Assembly (NCBI GenBank): GCA_946479405.1
Contig: CAMLGD010000046.1
Coordinates: 1-18,351 of the forward strand
Reading direction: 5' to 3'
DNA length: 18,351 nt
From: an uncultured Vogesella sp.
Lineage (GTDB): Bacteria; Pseudomonadota; Gammaproteobacteria; Burkholderiales; Chromobacteriaceae
Shown: piece after piece, positions 16,511-18,351 of the stretch
How the letters are laid out: each line of letters begins with the position of its first letter
How positions within the stretch are numbered: position 1 is the stretch's first letter
Translations under genes and position numbers: made by a program
The notes under the pieces: model-generated
Seen by the model: the letters and a program-made list of their open reading frames with translations, nothing else
Database searches by the model: none
Told to the model about the DNA's origin: nothing

Positions 16511-16885
16511 ATGACCGCCATCCGCAACACCTCCCGCCTGGGCCTGGCCCTGCTCGCCATCGCCTGCCTGGCCACCACACCGGCCCGGGCCGGTGAAATC
16601 AAGACCGTGATGAAGGATATGAAGAGCACCATGAAGGCCGCACTGGCCAGCAACAGCATGGCGGACTTCAGCAAGTACTTCGGCCAGCTGCAAAGCGACG
16701 TCAACAAGGCCGGCACGCTGCCGCTGAAAAAAGACCAGCCCAGTTACGACAAGGGGATCAAGGAGCTGCAACAGCAACTGGCCGCCGTCAGCCTGGCGGT
16801 AAAAGCCAACGACCTGCCCGCCGCCAAGGCCGCGCTGCAGAAGACCGATCCGATCAAGAAGCACTATCACAAGCTGCTGAACTGA
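16511..16885 (+). CDS. Cytochrome b562 family periplasmic protein
   Basis: 124 residues with a signal peptide ending ARA/G (cleavage after residue 27), giving a mature protein of 97 residues. It is helical and Lys/Ala-rich, as expected of a four-helix bundle. Met34 is residue 7 of the mature chain and His120 lies four residues from the C-terminus. This is exactly where E. coli cytochrome b562 has its heme ligands Met7 and His102 (106 residues), so heme b binding is likely. The role of the family is unclear; periplasmic electron transfer is assumed. The ATG at 16511 has AGGAAG 7 nt upstream; an in-frame ATG at 16475 lacks a ribosome binding site. It starts 51 nt after the solute-binding protein gene and may be co-transcribed. 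Confidence 0.85.
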   Translation: MTAIRNTSRLGLALLAIACLATTPARAGEIKTVMKDMKSTMKAALASNSMADFSKYFGQLQSDVNKAGTLPLKKDQPSYDKGIKELQQQLAAVSLAVKANDLPAAKAALQKTDPIKKHYHKLLN

Positions 16886-16887
16886 GC

Positions 16888-16911
16888 CGTGCGGCCAACG
16901 TTGGCCGCACG
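16888..16911. repeat. 24-bp perfect palindrome formed by two GCGGCCAAC repeats
   Basis: CGTGCGGCCAAC (16888-16899) is followed directly by its exact reverse complement (16900-16911). It starts 2 nt after the cytochrome b562-like stop codon. It can fold as a very stable stem but lacks a T-run, and a separate strong terminator lies just beyond it. Confidence 0.8.
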
Positions 16912-16939
16912 CTGCCACGCTTAGCCGCCGTATCAGCAA

Positions 16940-16970
16940 ACAGCCCCCGTGGTAACGGGGGCTGTCTGTT
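16940..16970 (+). terminator. Intrinsic terminator after the cytochrome b562-like gene
   Basis: An 11-bp perfect stem (arms 16940-16950 and 16955-16965, four-base loop GGTA) is followed by CTGTTTGTGTCTC. It closes the rightward genes; the SMR gene converges on it from the other side. Confidence 0.85.
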
Positions 16971-17007
16971 TGTGTCTCGCCTCATGCGGTATGGCCGCCG
17001 GGCCCGC

Positions 17008-17340
17008 TCAATGGCCGGCGGTTTTGGACATTGCCTGCAGCACTACCACGCCCGCCACGATCAGGCCGATGCCGAGGTAGGCCGGTCCATCCAGCATCTG
17101 CTTGTACAGCACCTGCCCCACCAGTGCCACCGCCACAATGCCGACCCCGCACCAGATGGCATACACCATGCCCACCGGCAGCGTCTTCATGATTTGCGGC
17201 AGCAGATAGAACGAGATCACATAGCCCACCACCACCAGCACGCTGGGCAGCAAGCGGGTAAAGCCGTCGCTGGCTTTGAGACTGCTGGTGGCCACCACCT
17301 CGGCCACGATGGCAATGGCCAGCATCAGATAGCTGTTCAT
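17008..17340 (-). CDS. SMR-family multidrug efflux transporter (EmrE/Qac-like)
   Basis: 110 residues, exactly the length of EmrE, with four membrane helices. It keeps the essential membrane glutamate Glu14 (AIVAEVVATSSLKAS), the GFTRLLPS loop, Tyr40, Tyr60 and Trp63 (GMVYAIWCGVG), all at EmrE numbering. Such dimeric antiporters export quaternary ammonium and other cationic compounds in exchange for protons. The ATG at 17340 follows a strong AAGGAGG ribosome binding site, and the frame upstream of it is spurious. It is divergently transcribed from a LysR-type regulator, a common arrangement for a regulated pump. Drug range cannot be inferred. Confidence 0.93.
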   Translation of the reverse strand: MNSYLMLAIAIVAEVVATSSLKASDGFTRLLPSVLVVVGYVISFYLLPQIMKTLPVGMVYAIWCGVGIVAVALVGQVLYKQMLDGPAYLGIGLIVAGVVVLQAMSKTAGH

Positions 17341-17422
17341 CTGGAACCTCCTTCCCGGCAACCGGCCCGCACGACACAGCGGGGCCGCTACCCCGTCTGC
17401 CCGCAGACCAATTGCCGCCATC

Positions 17423-17451
17423 TTATATCTGATAATCAGGTACATTAAAGA
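17423..17451. promoter_or_regulatory. Divergent promoter region with CTGATAATCAG operator candidate
   Basis: An 11-bp palindrome CTGATAATCAG (17429-17439) lies in the AT-rich gap between the SMR and LysR genes. On the minus strand it sits between TTTAAT-like and TATAAG hexamers suited to the SMR promoter. On the plus strand TTATAT (17423) and TAAAGA (17446) flank it with 17-bp spacing. A further CTGA...CTGAT lies at 17461-17474, near the LysR start. Dyads of this kind are typical binding sites of LysR regulators. Confidence 0.45.
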
Positions 17452-17476
17452 TAGAAACCATCTGAAAGACTGATAG

Positions 17477-18351
17477 ATGAAATGGACGCTGGAACAACTG
17501 GCCACCTTCGTCGCTGCTGCCGAGGCACCGTCATTCTCTGCCGCCGCCCGCCAGCTGGGCCGCGCCCAATCGGCGGTCAGCACCGCCATTGCCCTGCTGG
17601 AAGCCAGTCTGGATACCGAGCTGTTCGATCGCAGCGGGCGGCTGCCCACCCTGACCAGCGCCGGCAGCGTGCTACTGGCCGAAGCGCACGAGTTGCTGCG
17701 GCAATGCCGCCATTTCGATAACCGCGCGCTGACCCTGGCCACCCGCCGCCCGGAGCAGCTCACGCTGGCGCTGGATGAAGGCCTGCCCTATCCGGCGGAA
17801 CTGGAGCTGGTACAGGCGCTGGACCAGGCCTTCCCGCAGCTGGAACTGACGTTGTGCCACGGCTCTGCGGCCAACATTGCCGAGTGGCTGCGCGCCGGCC
17901 ATGCCGATGTCGGCCTGGCGTTCCGCCGCATCCCCGCCGACGCGACGCTGGCCTCGGAACCGGTGGGCGCGGTGCCGCGGGTGCTGGTGGTGGGCAGCAC
18001 ACACCCCTTGCTGCAGGAGCCGGTGCTCAACCGCCAGACGCTGGCACGCTACCGCCAGCTGCTGGTGACGCCGCGCTTTGTGCTGGACGACGCCGACGAG
18101 CGCATCAGCCCGCAACTATGGCGCACCGACAGCTTGTACGTGATTGCCGAACAGGCCGCCATGGGCCAGGGCTGGGCGGTACTGCCGCTGAACATCGCGC
18201 GCTACCCGACGCTGAACGGCCAGCTGGTGGAAATCCACGCCCAGGATCTGGCCTTCCCTGCGCTGGAGGTACACCTGTACTGGCGCGCCGGCCAGGAAGC
18301 GGCCCCGCTGCTGCGCTGGCTGCGGCGCTATATGGCCAATGCGGTGTTTGC
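17477..18351 (+). CDS. LysR-family transcriptional regulator, 3' end beyond the window
   Basis: 291 codons are visible with no stop before the right edge, which is nearly the full length of a LysR protein (about 295-305). The N-terminal winged helix-turn-helix covers residues 1-62 (MKWTLEQLATFVAAAEAPSF, helix-turn-helix about 20-40 with AARQLGRAQSAVSTAIALLE, then LFDRSGRLPTLTSAG). The effector-binding domain follows (LTLALDEGLPYPAELELVQAL, then AGHADVGLAF). The ATG at 17477 fits the family start; no good Shine-Dalgarno is visible. It is divergent from the SMR gene, which it probably controls together with itself. One repeat copy (17867) lies inside it. Confidence 0.92.
   Translation, partial: MKWTLEQLATFVAAAEAPSFSAAARQLGRAQSAVSTAIALLEASLDTELFDRSGRLPTLTSAGSVLLAEAHELLRQCRHFDNRALTLATRRPEQLTLALDEGLPYPAELELVQALDQAFPQLELTLCHGSAANIAEWLRAGHADVGLAFRRIPADATLASEPVGAVPRVLVVGSTHPLLQEPVLNRQTLARYRQLLVTPRFVLDDADERISPQLWRTDSLYVIAEQAAMGQGWAVLPLNIARYPTLNGQLVEIHAQDLAFPALEVHLYWRAGQEAAPLLRWLRRYMANAVF

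Overview
The window is GC-rich, densely coding bacterial chromosome. The gene content (dusB-fis next to purH and purD, a 78-residue Fis, a class A RNase P RNA, tamA-tamB, pagP) points to a betaproteobacterium, most likely Neisseriales/Chromobacteriaceae (Vogesella, Chromobacterium or Aquitalea type). That placement is an inference from protein style and gene order; no marker here settles the genus. There is no prophage, insertion sequence, CRISPR array or tRNA.

Layout. Positions 1-4044 read leftwards: dusB-fis (tRNA dihydrouridine synthase and nucleoid protein), purH, pagP (lipid A palmitoyltransferase) and the 5' end of purD, so an outer-membrane enzyme gene sits between two purine genes. 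rnpB (about 4231-4676, minus) follows, with an extra block of hairpins. Diverging from it is a 1044-residue membrane c-di-GMP enzyme (Cache-PAS-PAS-GGDEF-EAL) in which both catalytic domains look intact. Converging on that gene from the right is the tamA-tamB pair for outer-membrane protein insertion and envelope lipid transport (8113-13652, minus, overlapping by one base). An EamA/DMT exporter gene (13733-14587, minus) follows, bracketed by a 15-bp inverted repeat. Positions 14788-16885 read rightwards: a class I SAM methyltransferase, an orphan periplasmic solute-binding protein and a cytochrome b562-like protein ending at a strong terminator. The last part is an EmrE-like SMR transporter (minus) divergent from a LysR-type regulator cut by the window edge.

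The main unexplained signal is a short oligonucleotide, (T)GCGGCCAAC. It occurs 18 times exactly, counting both strands, or about once per kilobase, against roughly 0.5 expected from base composition. Copies lie in coding and non-coding DNA, in several reading frames and on both strands. Two pairs form perfect palindromes (32 and 24 bp) just after stop codons, where they can serve as transcription terminators. Density, placement and paired-terminator use all resemble the DNA uptake sequences of Neisseriaceae (GCCGTCTGAA) and Pasteurellaceae, but the word is different. A candidate uptake-signal-like repeat is the most interesting thing in the window.
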